A program made the translations under genes and the position numbers. A DNA stretch of 50,170 bases from a virus, in the IMG/VR virus record IMGVR_UViG_3300033553_000090, positions 1-50,170 of that record, one strand, 5' to 3'. Below, one piece after another: positions 42,267 to 50,136 of the stretch. A model generated the notes under the pieces. That model ran no database searches. It saw only the letters and a program-made list of their open reading frames with translations, and was not told where the DNA came from. Position 1 is the stretch's first letter; each line of letters opens with the position of its first letter.

Positions 42267-42648
42267 TTGATTGCTCCGTTTCATATTTAGCTAACATTTG
42301 TTCGAAGAATGGCACAATCAGTTCCTTGCCACGTTCTACCATTTCAGGCATTTTCTTAGCATTGAATCTGGTCGTTTCTTCAATCAATAGTTTACCACCA
42401 CTATCGCCACCCATCAGTACTGACTCCTCGCTCATAAAGCCACTATCCCTAAAGTGGATAGTAACAGGCGTTATGCTCACGTAGTAGCCTCGTCTGTTCG
42501 TTTCTGATGTGAAATAGTTGTAACCACCTTTCGAGTAGTAGACGGTCATTTTAACGTGCTTGAACCTCTTAGCGTCCATGTCGAAGTACCATCGTTGGTA
42601 ATCTCGGTCTATTCGTTCGTAAATTGATTTTCTAGTTAGCATTTCCAT
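42259..42648 (-). CDS. Hypothetical protein
   Basis: 129 aa; GAGGAG site. KRFKHVKMTVYYSKGGYNYFTS suggests a beta hairpin, and the C-terminal half is helical (FNAKKMPEMVERGKELIV). No family recognised. Confidence 0.6.
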   Translation of the reverse strand: MEMLTRKSIYERIDRDYQRWYFDMDAKRFKHVKMTVYYSKGGYNYFTSETNRRGYYVSITPVTIHFRDSGFMSEESVLMGGDSGGKLLIEETTRFNAKKMPEMVERGKELIVPFFEQMLAKYETEQSNV

Positions 42649-42817
42649 TGTCGTTCTCCTCTACGTACAGCTTATAGCTGAACTGTTTATGTTGATTACA
42701 AAATACTGACATCACTCCCCTAATCAGGTCATCAAACAGATTTTCCATGAAATGATTCGTAGTGATTCCCTCGACCTCAATTACGTATTTGTGCTTGAAC
42801 TTTTTATTCTTCGCCAT
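42632..42817 (-). CDS. Hypothetical small protein
   Basis: 61 aa from ATG 42817 (AGGAGG 6 bases upstream). Short Lys-rich start, then YVIEVEGITTNHFMENLFDDLI, ending VEENDNGNAN. Overlaps both neighbours. Unknown. Confidence 0.55.
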   Translation of the reverse strand: MAKNKKFKHKYVIEVEGITTNHFMENLFDDLIRGVMSVFCNQHKQFSYKLYVEENDNGNAN

Positions 42818-42974
42818 CATCGTCCTCCTTTACTACTTGACTTATATCTGCACCTCTATCTTTTGCACATTCTTCTGAGCAATAGCGTGGAAATCCTGAT
42901 GCTTCGCCATCGAGCCAAACACCACACATTTCACAGGCTTCACCGTAAATCATGCTATCTGCTATTTCGCCCAT
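42804..42974 (-). CDS. 56-aa zinc-finger-like protein
   Basis: Short gene with four cysteines in ACEMCGVW...RYCSEECAKDRG, a CxxC...CxxxC treble-clef-like site, and an acidic tail. The start has a good AGGAGG site. Overlaps both neighbours. Early nucleic-acid- or protein-binding role likely. Confidence 0.65.
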   Translation of the reverse strand: MGEIADSMIYGEACEMCGVWLDGEASGFPRYCSEECAKDRGADISQVVKEDDDGEE

Positions 42975-43143
42975 CGTAATCCTCCTTTAATGCTTGCATT
43001 AGTTCTAAACAGCTAGGACATTCACCTTGCTTGCCATCGTACAAATAGTCACCACAGCCGACACAGGCGTTGTCCTCAGCCAGACAGTCAGTGCATTTGA
43101 GCACTTCACCGTCCTCGTGTTCAATCTTCGTCTGGTGGGTCAT
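42955..43143 (-). CDS. 62-aa zinc-ribbon-like protein
   Basis: Six to eight cysteines in VLKCTDCLAEDNACVGCGDY and GECPSCLEL, so probably two zinc knuckles. Overlaps both neighbours. Unknown. Confidence 0.62.
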   Translation of the reverse strand: MTHQTKIEHEDGEVLKCTDCLAEDNACVGCGDYLYDGKQGECPSCLELMQALKEDYDGRNSR

Positions 43144-43423
43144 TGAGTCCTACTTCCTCTGTTACATCTTCTTCACATACTGGACACCAAGCGTACCTTG
43201 ACGTATATACATACGAGCTATCAGGATTCGCACTAGGTTCTTCGTGGATTTCTACATCATAGTTCGGGTGGTTACATTTCAACTCACCGTTTTCCAGATA
43301 GAACTCCCATTCACCACCTGACAGCAGATAACTGCCATCAGGTTGCAACAATGTTTCAAAGTCCTCTGAGTTCACCATAGCGTCAAAGCATCTATCAAAC
43401 TCAGTTGGCTTTTGCTGTTCCAT
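43121..43423 (-). CDS. Hypothetical protein with cysteine ends
   Basis: 100 aa from ATG 43423, which overlaps the upstream stop (TAATG). EFYLENGELKCNHPNYDVEIH and WCPVCEEDVTEEVG suggest a split zinc site. Unknown. Confidence 0.58.
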   Translation of the reverse strand: MEQQKPTEFDRCFDAMVNSEDFETLLQPDGSYLLSGGEWEFYLENGELKCNHPNYDVEIHEEPSANPDSSYVYTSRYAWCPVCEEDVTEEVGLNDPPDED

Positions 43424-43854
43424 TACAGCCCCCATTCTGCTTTATCGTATTCAGGCAAACTGACTACGATGTGATATGCCATAAGTTCACTGAGCTTATC
43501 CAGTTGCTTGTACACGTGCGTTTCTGGAACGTCACCCTCAGCTAACTGATAACTGATGCAGGTCAACTGCTTGAACAGTTCAATCTTCGTCAACGTTCGT
43601 CCGTTTGCTGGCATTATTGGCTCAAACTTGTAATGCATATCCTTATGTTCTGGGTAGCGTTGTTTCAGAGCTTCTATGTTCATTTCCTTGAGCTTATTCA
43701 CAAAGGCATCTACTACGCCTATCGGGTTTCGTCCTTTGTCTACGTCACCTGTGAACATTTCTAGTGCGTGAACCATATCCGAGTTCGATGCTAACTGTCC
43801 TAGCGTCAGAGCTACAGAATTGTACGTTAAGTCGCTTACCATAAATGCACTCAT
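43423..43854 (-). CDS. Conserved phage protein (SAFMVSD...PEYDKAEWG)
   Basis: 143 aa. The N-terminal SAFMVSDLTYNSVALTLGQL and the C-terminal PEYDKAEWGL, with KEMNIEALKQRYPEH between, match a small phage family of unknown function that I have seen in several genomes. No active-site residues are evident. Coupled to both neighbours. Confidence 0.7.
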   Translation of the reverse strand: MSAFMVSDLTYNSVALTLGQLASNSDMVHALEMFTGDVDKGRNPIGVVDAFVNKLKEMNIEALKQRYPEHKDMHYKFEPIMPANGRTLTKIELFKQLTCISYQLAEGDVPETHVYKQLDKLSELMAYHIVVSLPEYDKAEWGL

Positions 43855-44183
43855 CGGGTGTACTCCTGCTTAACTTCGTTCAATGGTTTCGGTGTCCAGT
43901 GCAAATCTCGTTCTATTCCCATGTGAGCACCGTTACGGTTGAACGGATTGACATTCAACGATTCAAGTTCTGATAGGCTGAAATCACCTAGTTCATCGTT
44001 CCAATCACCGAACAACGATACATAACCGAAAATTATGTCATCGAATCCCTCGACTTTTGAAATACCGAACCAGTGACCACGACCATACGGATTGAACCAG
44101 TGGCATACTACCGTTGGATTTTCTTCCTCTGACGTATCTTTTGACAGTTCTTTTTCTATTGCCTTAGTTAGCAGTTTCATCAT
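43851..44183 (-). CDS. DUF2958-like protein
   Basis: 110 aa. CHWFNPYGRGHWFGISKVEG, FGYVSLFGDWNDELGDFSLSEL and IERDLHWTPKPLNEV follow the DUF2958 pattern, a phage/plasmid family of unknown function. GGAGGACG precedes two adjacent ATGs. Overlaps upstream by 20 bases. Confidence 0.72.
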   Translation of the reverse strand: MMKLLTKAIEKELSKDTSEEENPTVVCHWFNPYGRGHWFGISKVEGFDDIIFGYVSLFGDWNDELGDFSLSELESLNVNPFNRNGAHMGIERDLHWTPKPLNEVKQEYTR

Positions 44184-44361
44184 CGTCCTCCGTTATCTGA
44201 GCAGTTCCGACAACGTTGCCGTTACTATCTCTTAATTTATGTACATCGGTATTGCCATCGTTCAGATGTCCAAACACCTGTTGCAGTACCATTTCCAGTT
44301 CGTTCTGGAAGCTATCGACAAATGCGTGGTTATCTATATCAAACTTAACTTTTACGACCAT
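44164..44361 (-). CDS. Hypothetical small protein
   Basis: 65 aa from ATG 44361 (GGAG 7 bases upstream); an earlier ATG at 44367 is too close to the site. VVKVKFDIDNHAFVD then helical LEMVLQQVFGHL. Unknown. Confidence 0.55.
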   Translation of the reverse strand: MVVKVKFDIDNHAFVDSFQNELEMVLQQVFGHLNDGNTDVHKLRDSNGNVVGTAQITEDDDETAN

Positions 44362-44548
44362 CGCCATACTCCTTTTCCAAATCAGCGTAATTTTTCATTA
44401 TGTAGAAACAGTTACCTTGAGTCAGTTCTATACTTGCTAGGTCGATGACAGTATCAACAGCCCACATATTCGTGACACCTGATTGCTGTACGTCCTGATA
44501 AGCGTGAAACTGTTCTTTCGTTGGTTTCTTGTGCTGGTGCATAGCCAT
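44345..44548 (-). CDS. DUF5049-like small protein
   Basis: 67 aa from ATG 44548 (TGATG overlap with upstream stop, GGAG 8 bases upstream). QDVQQSGVTNMWAVDTVIDLA resembles the short DUF5049-type phage family (...SG.tNMf.v..V...A). Unknown role. Confidence 0.62.
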   Translation of the reverse strand: MAMHQHKKPTKEQFHAYQDVQQSGVTNMWAVDTVIDLASIELTQGNCFYIMKNYADLEKEYGDGRKS

Positions 44549-44805
44549 CAAACTATCTCCTTTGTCAGATTTACTAATGCGTTACGAATCGTAACTGCGT
44601 TTTCTTTACTTACTTTCATTCCGACTGGTGGCATGAATCCCTCAACAGCCCAATCATACTTGGCTATCAGTTCCATCATCTCGTTCCAGATTTCACTGTT
44701 CATTTCTTTGGCTGGACATTCAACACCTTGCATTATTTGACCACAGTTGTAATCGCATAAGTCATGTGCAGTGTCTTGAGCCGCAAATCTATCAGCGTCA
44801 CTCAT
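44548..44805 (-). CDS. Hypothetical small protein
   Basis: 85 aa with LCDYNCGQIMQGVECP and a VEGFMPPVGMKVSK segment. Overlaps upstream by 4 bases. Unknown. Confidence 0.58.
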   Translation of the reverse strand: MSDADRFAAQDTAHDLCDYNCGQIMQGVECPAKEMNSEIWNEMMELIAKYDWAVEGFMPPVGMKVSKENAVTIRNALVNLTKEIV

Positions 44806-45011
44806 CGTGTACCTCCATGAGTCAATAATTGACTTCCAGTGAACGGTGAATAGCTCCTATTATATTTCTTGGCTATTTCACGTCCTTTGGCGTTGATTCG
44901 GTCAGCTACCTTACCGAGTTGCTTAACGGCTTCTGAGTATGATAGCTCACCGTTATGATATTGCTGATTTATATCAGCGACATCATGTTGATTTTGTACT
45001 GCTTGTGTCAT
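44802..45011 (-). CDS. Hypothetical small protein, first gene after promoter
   Basis: 69 aa, helical with ELSYSEAVKQLGKVADRIN. AAGGAG site. Directly behind the 45042-45070 promoter and first of the long early operon down to 42075. Unknown. Confidence 0.58.
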   Translation of the reverse strand: MTQAVQNQHDVADINQQYHNGELSYSEAVKQLGKVADRINAKGREIAKKYNRSYSPFTGSQLLTHGGTR

Positions 45012-45041
45012 GGTTGACTCCTTTATTTAATTGATACTTTA

Positions 45042-45070
45042 ATACTACTCGTTGTGTAGAGTTATGTCAA
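45042..45070 (-). promoter_or_regulatory. Early promoter TTGACA-N17-TAGTAT with spacer motif
   Basis: The minus strand reads TTGACA, then TAACTCTACACAACGAG (17), then TAGTAT. Upstream lie 10-base direct repeats of AATAAACTYG running into the -35 box, preceded by GGATTTCCACAGG (45095-45107). Drives the early operon starting 45011. Confidence 0.78.
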
Positions 45071-45107
45071 GTTTATTCGAGTTTATTCTAGTACCCTGTG
45101 GAAATCC
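45071..45107 (-). promoter_or_regulatory. Upstream elements: AATAAACTYG repeats and GGATTTCCACAGG
   Basis: On the minus strand, tandem AATAAACTYG units sit one helical turn apart and run into the -35 box. The 13-base GGATTTCCACAGG (45095-45107) lies upstream, and the same 13-mer is at 36574-36586 before the related promoter. ATTTCCACA within it differs from a DnaA box consensus at one base. Confidence 0.6.
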
Positions 45108-45391
45108 TAAACATCACGAACATAGTTCATAAAGGTAGCCCATACAGACACGCCTCCTAAGAACTCAGTAGTTCCCTCGTATCTTTTAGCCTTTTCGTGT
45201 TTTTCTAGGGCGTGTTGCATAGCCTCGTAGTTCTGGTCATCATGCATTTGGTCAGCTATGTCTAGCCAATCCTGTGCAGTCAATGGTGGTCGTTCTCCCA
45301 TAAGCTCTGCTGTAAGCTCGTCTTGATAATCTAATGGTTGAAATAATAGTCCCTGTCCGTTGCTTTCAAATAGCTCGCTGTCCGTTGTCAT
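45107..45391 (-). CDS. Hypothetical early protein
   Basis: 94 aa, acidic and helical (QDWLDIADQMHDDQNYEAMQ). The first early gene after the 320-base regulatory gap. Unknown. Confidence 0.55.
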   Translation of the reverse strand: MTTDSELFESNGQGLLFQPLDYQDELTAELMGERPPLTAQDWLDIADQMHDDQNYEAMQHALEKHEKAKRYEGTTEFLGGVSVWATFMNYVRDV

Positions 45392-45509
45392 AGAATACCC
45401 CTTGTGTTCAAATTAGTTGTCCTGACCCTAACTATATTTTACACGCTCATTTAGTAGTCCCCCACCCCAAATATAAGTCCCCCATTGATATTTTTTGCCA
45501 TTTACTCGA

Positions 45510-45625
45510 CAGGGGAGTTGCTAAGGTGTTAGCATCGTTTATTCGAGAGTGCTACACAGGGCAGGGGAGTGTGCCTCAAGGTGTTACTAAAAAAAATACC
45601 GAGTTCTTGAGCCGAGCAGGGGAGT
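45510..45625 (+). repeat. Three spaced CAGGGGAGT repeats
   Basis: Copies start at 45510, 45562 and 45617, so they are 52 and 55 bases apart, close to five helical turns. AAGGTGTTA follows two copies. This arrangement fits binding by one protein at several sites, such as a replication or regulatory iteron. Confidence 0.5.
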
Positions 45626-45665
45626 TGGTGGTAGTCTAGTGATAACTATTCTTATATATAAAGAG

Positions 45666-45685
45666 AGAGGTATCGTAATACCCCT
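45666..45685 (-). terminator. Hairpin after the holin gene, possible terminator
   Basis: The minus strand reads AGGGGTAT, loop TACG, ATACCTCT, an 8-bp stem with one G-U pair, then CTCTTTATATA. The T-run is poor, so termination may be partial. Confidence 0.45.
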
Positions 45686-45711
45686 CCCCATGTGTTGATG
45701 ATTGGTTTTAT

Positions 45712-45933
45712 TTAACCAATTTTTGATGTGACAGTGATGAGTCCAGAAGCCGATAGACCAGCCATGATTCCGAGTTCAACCGATGGTAGTTCAGCGATGC
45801 CCCAAAAGCCAGCCAAACCTCCCACAAGTGCCGCCCCAAGAATTGAGAATACTGCCACCCAATCCCTGACGTTAGCTCGTCTTACTAATTCTATTACTGC
45901 ACCTACTGATAGAACTACAAATGCGTTCTCCAT
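45712..45933 (-). CDS. Holin, two membrane spans
   Basis: 73 aa with two hydrophobic spans (FVVLSVGAVIELV; VFSILGAALVGGLAGFWGI) separated by a charged turn (RRANVRDW). It is 2 bases from the amidase gene and last in the late operon. Small size, spans and gene order fit a holin that opens the membrane for the endolysin. Confidence 0.75.
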   Translation of the reverse strand: MENAFVVLSVGAVIELVRRANVRDWVAVFSILGAALVGGLAGFWGIAELPSVELGIMAGLSASGLITVTSKIG

Positions 45934-45935
45934 AA

Positions 45936-47099
45936 CTATTTCCTCCAGTTATTAAATATCTTATCCAAGAAGTCTGCTATTGCTTTAACTAGAGCCTCAA
46001 GGACAGTCAAACGTGCTATCACATCACCGTTGCCAGGAACAGTCGGGTCAACGTCAATCGGTGGCTCAGGAACAGGCTCACGTGGTATTTCAGGAGCTTT
46101 CGGTACTTCACCAAATCTTTCAAGCAAAATGCCCCAGTTTTTGTTGTTCGTCTTAGACCATTTACTTCTAGCGTAAACGACACCAGCTTTGACTGTTTTC
46201 TTCTCAACTAATTCAATGTCAGTACCGAGTTCTATAACATCACCAGCTTCTTTCATAGTATCTAAATCAGTAACTCTACTAGCTGTGAGCAGTCGCATCT
46301 TACGAGGATTCGCAAACGCTTCCCATTTCTGTTCTATAGTCGGTGGCAACGTAATCTGTGGAACATAATCTACACAGTCTGACAGATTAAAGCCGTTCGT
46401 TGCACGAATGTTTCCGTTATTGTACGAATACGCTGTCATGTAATACTGACCACCAAGTTTATTCGTAGCTATAGCAACCACGTCCAGAACCTCATCTTTT
46501 CCATAAGTCTTAACTGGAACTGCTTTGCTCCAATCAGTGAAATTGAAGTTCCATAAGCTAGTCGTACGAGTTAGCTTGATACGCTTAGGCGTAATTTTCT
46601 TGTACGTAATGCTCGGTGCTGGTGGTTTCGGTGGATTCAACCAAGTCGTAACTTTATCCCAAACTTTACGAGCATAACCCTTGTCTTTCAGGTCTGCTGG
46701 ACAGAGCGTAATTCTGTCTGATACGTCCTTGTGATACGAAATACCTACTGTCGGGTACGCTTTTCTGAGCTTCTGCAATAACACTTCCAGATTGTTCAAG
46801 GTCGCTTGGTCGTAATAACCACGCCAGTCACCACGAACTTCTATCGTGATACTTTCCTCGTTGCTATACCAGTTTCCGTTAGTCCAAGCCGTATCTTTCG
46901 TATCTACATACTGTTCAATATGACCATTACCAACCCAAAAGTGGCTAGAGCCGTTTCTACTAGGGTCAGCCCACAGATATTTGAGCGTTTGCTCCCAACC
47001 TGCCGAGTGGTGAATTGTAATATATCTAATCGGTCTACCACGTCCAACTGTAAAGTTAGATGCATTTGCTGGATAGAACGGTATTCCTGCTATTCTCAT
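45936..47099 (-). CDS. N-acetylmuramoyl-L-alanine amidase endolysin
   Basis: 387 aa. The N-terminal Amidase_2 domain (about 20-155) has ITIHHSAG, SITIEVRG, YHKDVSDRITLCPADL; zinc ligands are likely His30 or His31, His123 and Cys133. Two SH3-like wall-binding regions follow (about 165-250, and 255-335), then a proline-rich linker (PKAPEIPREPVPEPP) and a short C-terminal helix. It cleaves the muramoyl-Ala bond at the end of infection. There is no signal peptide, so it depends on the holin encoded just downstream. Confidence 0.9.
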   Translation of the reverse strand: MRIAGIPFYPANASNFTVGRGRPIRYITIHHSAGWEQTLKYLWADPSRNGSSHFWVGNGHIEQYVDTKDTAWTNGNWYSNEESITIEVRGDWRGYYDQATLNNLEVLLQKLRKAYPTVGISYHKDVSDRITLCPADLKDKGYARKVWDKVTTWLNPPKPPAPSITYKKITPKRIKLTRTTSLWNFNFTDWSKAVPVKTYGKDEVLDVVAIATNKLGGQYYMTAYSYNNGNIRATNGFNLSDCVDYVPQITLPPTIEQKWEAFANPRKMRLLTASRVTDLDTMKEAGDVIELGTDIELVEKKTVKAGVVYARSKWSKTNNKNWGILLERFGEVPKAPEIPREPVPEPPIDVDPTVPGNGDVIARLTVLEALVKAIADFLDKIFNNWRK

Positions 47100-47131
47100 T
47101 TGGTGATTCCTTTCTTATTGCTAACATAATA

Positions 47132-47524
47132 TCACTTTTCTAACAAAGCCTCTATTTTGTCTTTTTCAACTACTATAGCTAAAGCTCCAGACATTTTGTA
47201 CAGATACCATATAAAGAATGATGATGCTACAGATGTTAAAGCATTAGAAACAGCATAGGCTATACCAAAAGTTCTAGGTACTATTCGTTTCAGTTCTACA
47301 GAATCAGCCATCAAGGTCGAAATGTGCAACATTATAGGTATTAAGTTGCCTACAAGTATGATACAAGCCATAAAGAACAGTATTCTTCTAAACAAATTAA
47401 CCTTTTCTGACACTTCAATCTTAAACAATTTCAACTGCTTCATAATAACTAGAGCTATAAAAGCCAAAGATACAACACGCAGTAACAGTAGTATTCCTGA
47501 TATTATTCTAATTTCAATCTCCAT
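47132..47524 (-). CDS. Membrane protein with several spans
   Basis: 130 aa from ATG 47524 (TGATG overlap with the upstream stop). Three or four hydrophobic segments (ISGILLLLRVVSLAFIALVI; ILFFMACIILVG; AYAVSNALTSVASSFFIWYLY). Next to the endolysin, so a holin/antiholin or spanin-like lysis role is possible. Confidence 0.6.
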   Translation of the reverse strand: MEIEIRIISGILLLLRVVSLAFIALVIMKQLKLFKIEVSEKVNLFRRILFFMACIILVGNLIPIMLHISTLMADSVELKRIVPRTFGIAYAVSNALTSVASSFFIWYLYKMSGALAIVVEKDKIEALLEK

Positions 47525-47787
47525 CAATTAGTCCTTTTCCATTTTTTAGGTGTTTCGTCACCTACTTTTGTTTGCATTTGTTGAACGTCTTTGCCACTAG
47601 TCGCCAAGTATATTGTAAGACTAAAGTTGTTTTTCATAAACAGTTTATTAAGAGCATCATTAGCTTCTTTGACATTTTCTATCTGTTCACTAGTAGCTTT
47701 TTGATGAGCTACTATTTCTACTTTCTTTTCAACGATAGAATCATCGTACTCATTTTCTAAACGTTTATTATTCTTGAATAACCCCAT
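47524..47787 (-). CDS. Small soluble helical protein
   Basis: 87 aa with QKATSEQIENVKEANDALNKLFMKN, probably a helix that could form a coiled coil. Between two membrane-protein genes in the late operon. Unknown. Confidence 0.55.
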   Translation of the reverse strand: MGLFKNNKRLENEYDDSIVEKKVEIVAHQKATSEQIENVKEANDALNKLFMKNNFSLTIYLATSGKDVQQMQTKVGDETPKKWKRTN

Positions 47788-47789
47788 AG

Positions 47790-48047
47790 CTAGTCCTTTC
47801 CAGACTTTCTACTTATTTCAATCTTGTCACTGATATTTTGCAAAGATTGTGAAATACCAGGCAACACCGATGTAACTTGGGTGCGAGTTTCCACTGCGTC
47901 TAAACGTCTAGCTTCGAGCAATTCCGTTTTTTCCTTTTCTAAACGTTCGGTCTTATTATACAGCTTTACACAAACTATGCCGAGTACCAGACAGGCTACT
48001 CCTAGTACACCTTGTGTAAATAAATATGTAGATATATCCTCACCCAT
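47790..48047 (-). CDS. Single-span membrane protein with coiled coil (XhlA-like)
   Basis: 85 aa. N-terminal membrane span (GVLGVACLVLGIVCVKLY) followed by a charged coiled coil (ERLEKEKTELLEARRLDAVET). Phage hemolysin XhlA-type lysis helpers have the reverse order, so the match is only functional. Its position between the tail-spike gene and endolysin suggests a lysis role. Confidence 0.55.
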   Translation of the reverse strand: MGEDISTYLFTQGVLGVACLVLGIVCVKLYNKTERLEKEKTELLEARRLDAVETRTQVTSVLPGISQSLQNISDKIEISRKSGKD

Positions 48048-48616
48048 TACTGTTCAGCCTTAAAAGTTAAGCCATCAAGACTAATCCAGTTCGTGACACC
48101 AGTAGACATAGAAACAGTTCCAGTAGGTGTTACATCAATTCTACCTATTGCATTGTTGCTTATAGTACCAAGCAATTGTCTACGTGATGGTCTAAAGCCA
48201 ACAGGAAGCGTGAATATAGTGCCTGTGCCACTTTTAACAAGACCTTTCAAATGCACATAACCCTCAGCATCTTTTCGATATCCCTCTATATTATAAGTAC
48301 CATCATACGTAACCCAAGAACCTGCAAGTGTTGGAACTATCCAGTCCGTAGCGTATGTCAATGGAGCTATGACCAGCAGATTAGCTCCAGAAAGTCCCAT
48401 ATTCAATATCAGTACTCTATCGCCTACCTGTGGCACGTATGAGCTTGCTACACGTACTCCAGCAGTAACGTTTTCTGAACCCTCAATTTTAAGGTCAACA
48501 TGAGTATCATCAACTATGGCATTTACTACACCTCTCAGGTGCATGGTATTGATAATACCAGCAATTCTAGTATCTACTTCTTGACTGATAATTTTAGCTA
48601 TTTCATCTGGATTCAT
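48047..48616 (-). CDS. Tail spike / baseplate hub with OB-like domain
   Basis: 189 aa. The first ~95 residues have the layout of a gp5-like OB-fold spike domain (VVNAIVDDTHVDLKIEGSENV; VGDRVLILNMG). The second half resembles tail-tip domains of siphoviruses (YVHLKGLVKSGTGTIFTLPVGFRPS; WISLDGLTF). The start overlaps the upstream tail-tip gene by 4 bases. It probably forms the tip of the tail. Confidence 0.68.
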   Translation of the reverse strand: MNPDEIAKIISQEVDTRIAGIINTMHLRGVVNAIVDDTHVDLKIEGSENVTAGVRVASSYVPQVGDRVLILNMGLSGANLLVIAPLTYATDWIVPTLAGSWVTYDGTYNIEGYRKDAEGYVHLKGLVKSGTGTIFTLPVGFRPSRRQLLGTISNNAIGRIDVTPTGTVSMSTGVTNWISLDGLTFKAEQ

Positions 48617-50136
48617 AATACTTTACCTGCTGTTATCGTTTGCAAACCTAGCCCAAGTGGGATATTGAACTCAAGCACTTCGTACTTTACACCATCTTTT
48701 ATTATAATATCTTTCACCTCAAGACTTGTAATCGGAAAACTCTGCAAACTAATCGTTGACGGAATACGAATACCCTCGTCCAGATACTTAACTGCGAGTG
48801 CGTCTGTCTGGTCTTGTGACGTAGCCGCTTCGTCCTTAAAATAACGAGTGATTCTACGCCTGTTCTCGCCAGGAACATAAGCCTTAGCAACGAAATACAA
48901 ATCCCCTGGCACTGCTGTCAAATCAACCGTACCACCAGCTCCACCGTAGTAGTTCTCGTATCTCTGACCATCAGCATACTGACTTGTCGTATCGTCCATG
49001 TAGATATTTAGGAATGGTCCACCCTTACCTGAACCAGACTGGTCAGCAATAAGTACATAAAATATAGACTCGCCAGGGAATACAGTAAACGGTTCATTAA
49101 AAACTGCCTCATATTCACCTGTGCTGTTTGCTGGTATATCTACAACCCCTGTTTGTCTAGCATTAGTAGGTGCAAACCAAGAATCTGCATTAAACAGTTC
49201 TACTGAGCTATATGCCAATACAGTGATTGGCTGAATCGTACCGTTTGGATTATTTACTTTAATTATTACTGAACCTATATTATCGATTCCATCTGGCACT
49301 AGTAAGTCTTGACCTTGCCGACCATGACCACCACCCTCAAACAAAGATTTAGTTACTGCACCGTTTCTGTTTGCCACTTCCTCCGACAACACATCGTTCG
49401 AGTAGTCCAACTTAATGCTCCTGAAAGTATCAGAATCAGCGTTTCCACCAACCACAATTACTTTATTCCAATAATCAGATGTCTGAATCTTCTTCTTGCT
49501 TTGCGTATAAATAGAAGCCTCACCGTCCTCAAACTCATAAGCTACAGGTCGTTCATTCGGTGTCGGCAATTCTAGCAGTGTCGCATATCCGTTTCTATCG
49601 TAAAAAAAGTCCACAGTGAACGAATCTACTAGCGTACGTAACGTATGCTCTGCTTCACGATATTCTGAAAACGTGTAGTTCGTATTAAGCGTGTACGGTA
49701 AATCTACTAGGTTACGCTGTGTTTCACCTATAGCGTCCAAATGTTCAATAGCTACTTCCTTGAGTGTCTGATTCTGTGTGAACGAAGTCGGAGCATCGCC
49801 TATGGAATCAACAAGCCACTTTGTCTTATCAACTCCTTGATAGCTGGTTACTTTACCAGTGCCGTCCTGAGTTTCAACAGGGTCTAACGGAATAAACACA
49901 CCAAGTGAATCGTATTCAATCACTCCATTGACTTTCCTACCGTACCAAAGCCTCCACAAGTCCAACAGCCAGTTCTCAGGCAATTCTTCTGACAAATCAA
50001 ACTTACAAGTCCTACGATATTTATCGTCACGACTGACTTTTACTTCACCACTTATCAGATGTGGTGTCTTTTCTTCTATGACAATGTCAGCCTGATTGAG
50101 TCGTTCTATCTTAAAATATAATTCACGATTAGCCAT
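48613..50136 (-). CDS. Tail-tip protein (DUF5048-like), full copy
   Basis: 507 aa. The N-terminal ~250 residues form the tail domain: ELYFKIERLNQADIVIEEKTP, CKFDLSEELPENWLLDLWRLWYG, LGVFIPLDPVETQDGTGK and YQGVDKTKWL are typical of DUF5047/5048-like siphovirus proteins. A beta-sandwich insert (about 265-410) resembles carbohydrate-binding domains, and the C-terminal part closes the tail fold (RRRITRYFKDEAA). The start overlaps the end of the upstream tail gene by 8 bases. The first 128 codons are duplicated at 1-384 with about 91% identity at protein level. Confidence 0.78.
   Translation of the reverse strand: MANRELYFKIERLNQADIVIEEKTPHLISGEVKVSRDDKYRRTCKFDLSEELPENWLLDLWRLWYGRKVNGVIEYDSLGVFIPLDPVETQDGTGKVTSYQGVDKTKWLVDSIGDAPTSFTQNQTLKEVAIEHLDAIGETQRNLVDLPYTLNTNYTFSEYREAEHTLRTLVDSFTVDFFYDRNGYATLLELPTPNERPVAYEFEDGEASIYTQSKKKIQTSDYWNKVIVVGGNADSDTFRSIKLDYSNDVLSEEVANRNGAVTKSLFEGGGHGRQGQDLLVPDGIDNIGSVIIKVNNPNGTIQPITVLAYSSVELFNADSWFAPTNARQTGVVDIPANSTGEYEAVFNEPFTVFPGESIFYVLIADQSGSGKGGPFLNIYMDDTTSQYADGQRYENYYGGAGGTVDLTAVPGDLYFVAKAYVPGENRRRITRYFKDEAATSQDQTDALAVKYLDEGIRIPSTISLQSFPITSLEVKDIIIKDGVKYEVLEFNIPLGLGLQTITAGKVL

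Larger units (their letters stand above)
45392..45711. other. 320-base regulatory gap between lysis and early genes
   Basis: No credible gene. It contains three GGGGAGT repeats (45512, 45564, 45619), a TCTCGAATAAAC copy of the early operator sequence on the minus strand near 45538-45549, runs of C, and the terminator-like hairpin at 45666. A TAAAAT sequence about 40 bases before 45391 could be the -10 for the first early gene, but no good -35 is seen. Confidence 0.6.
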
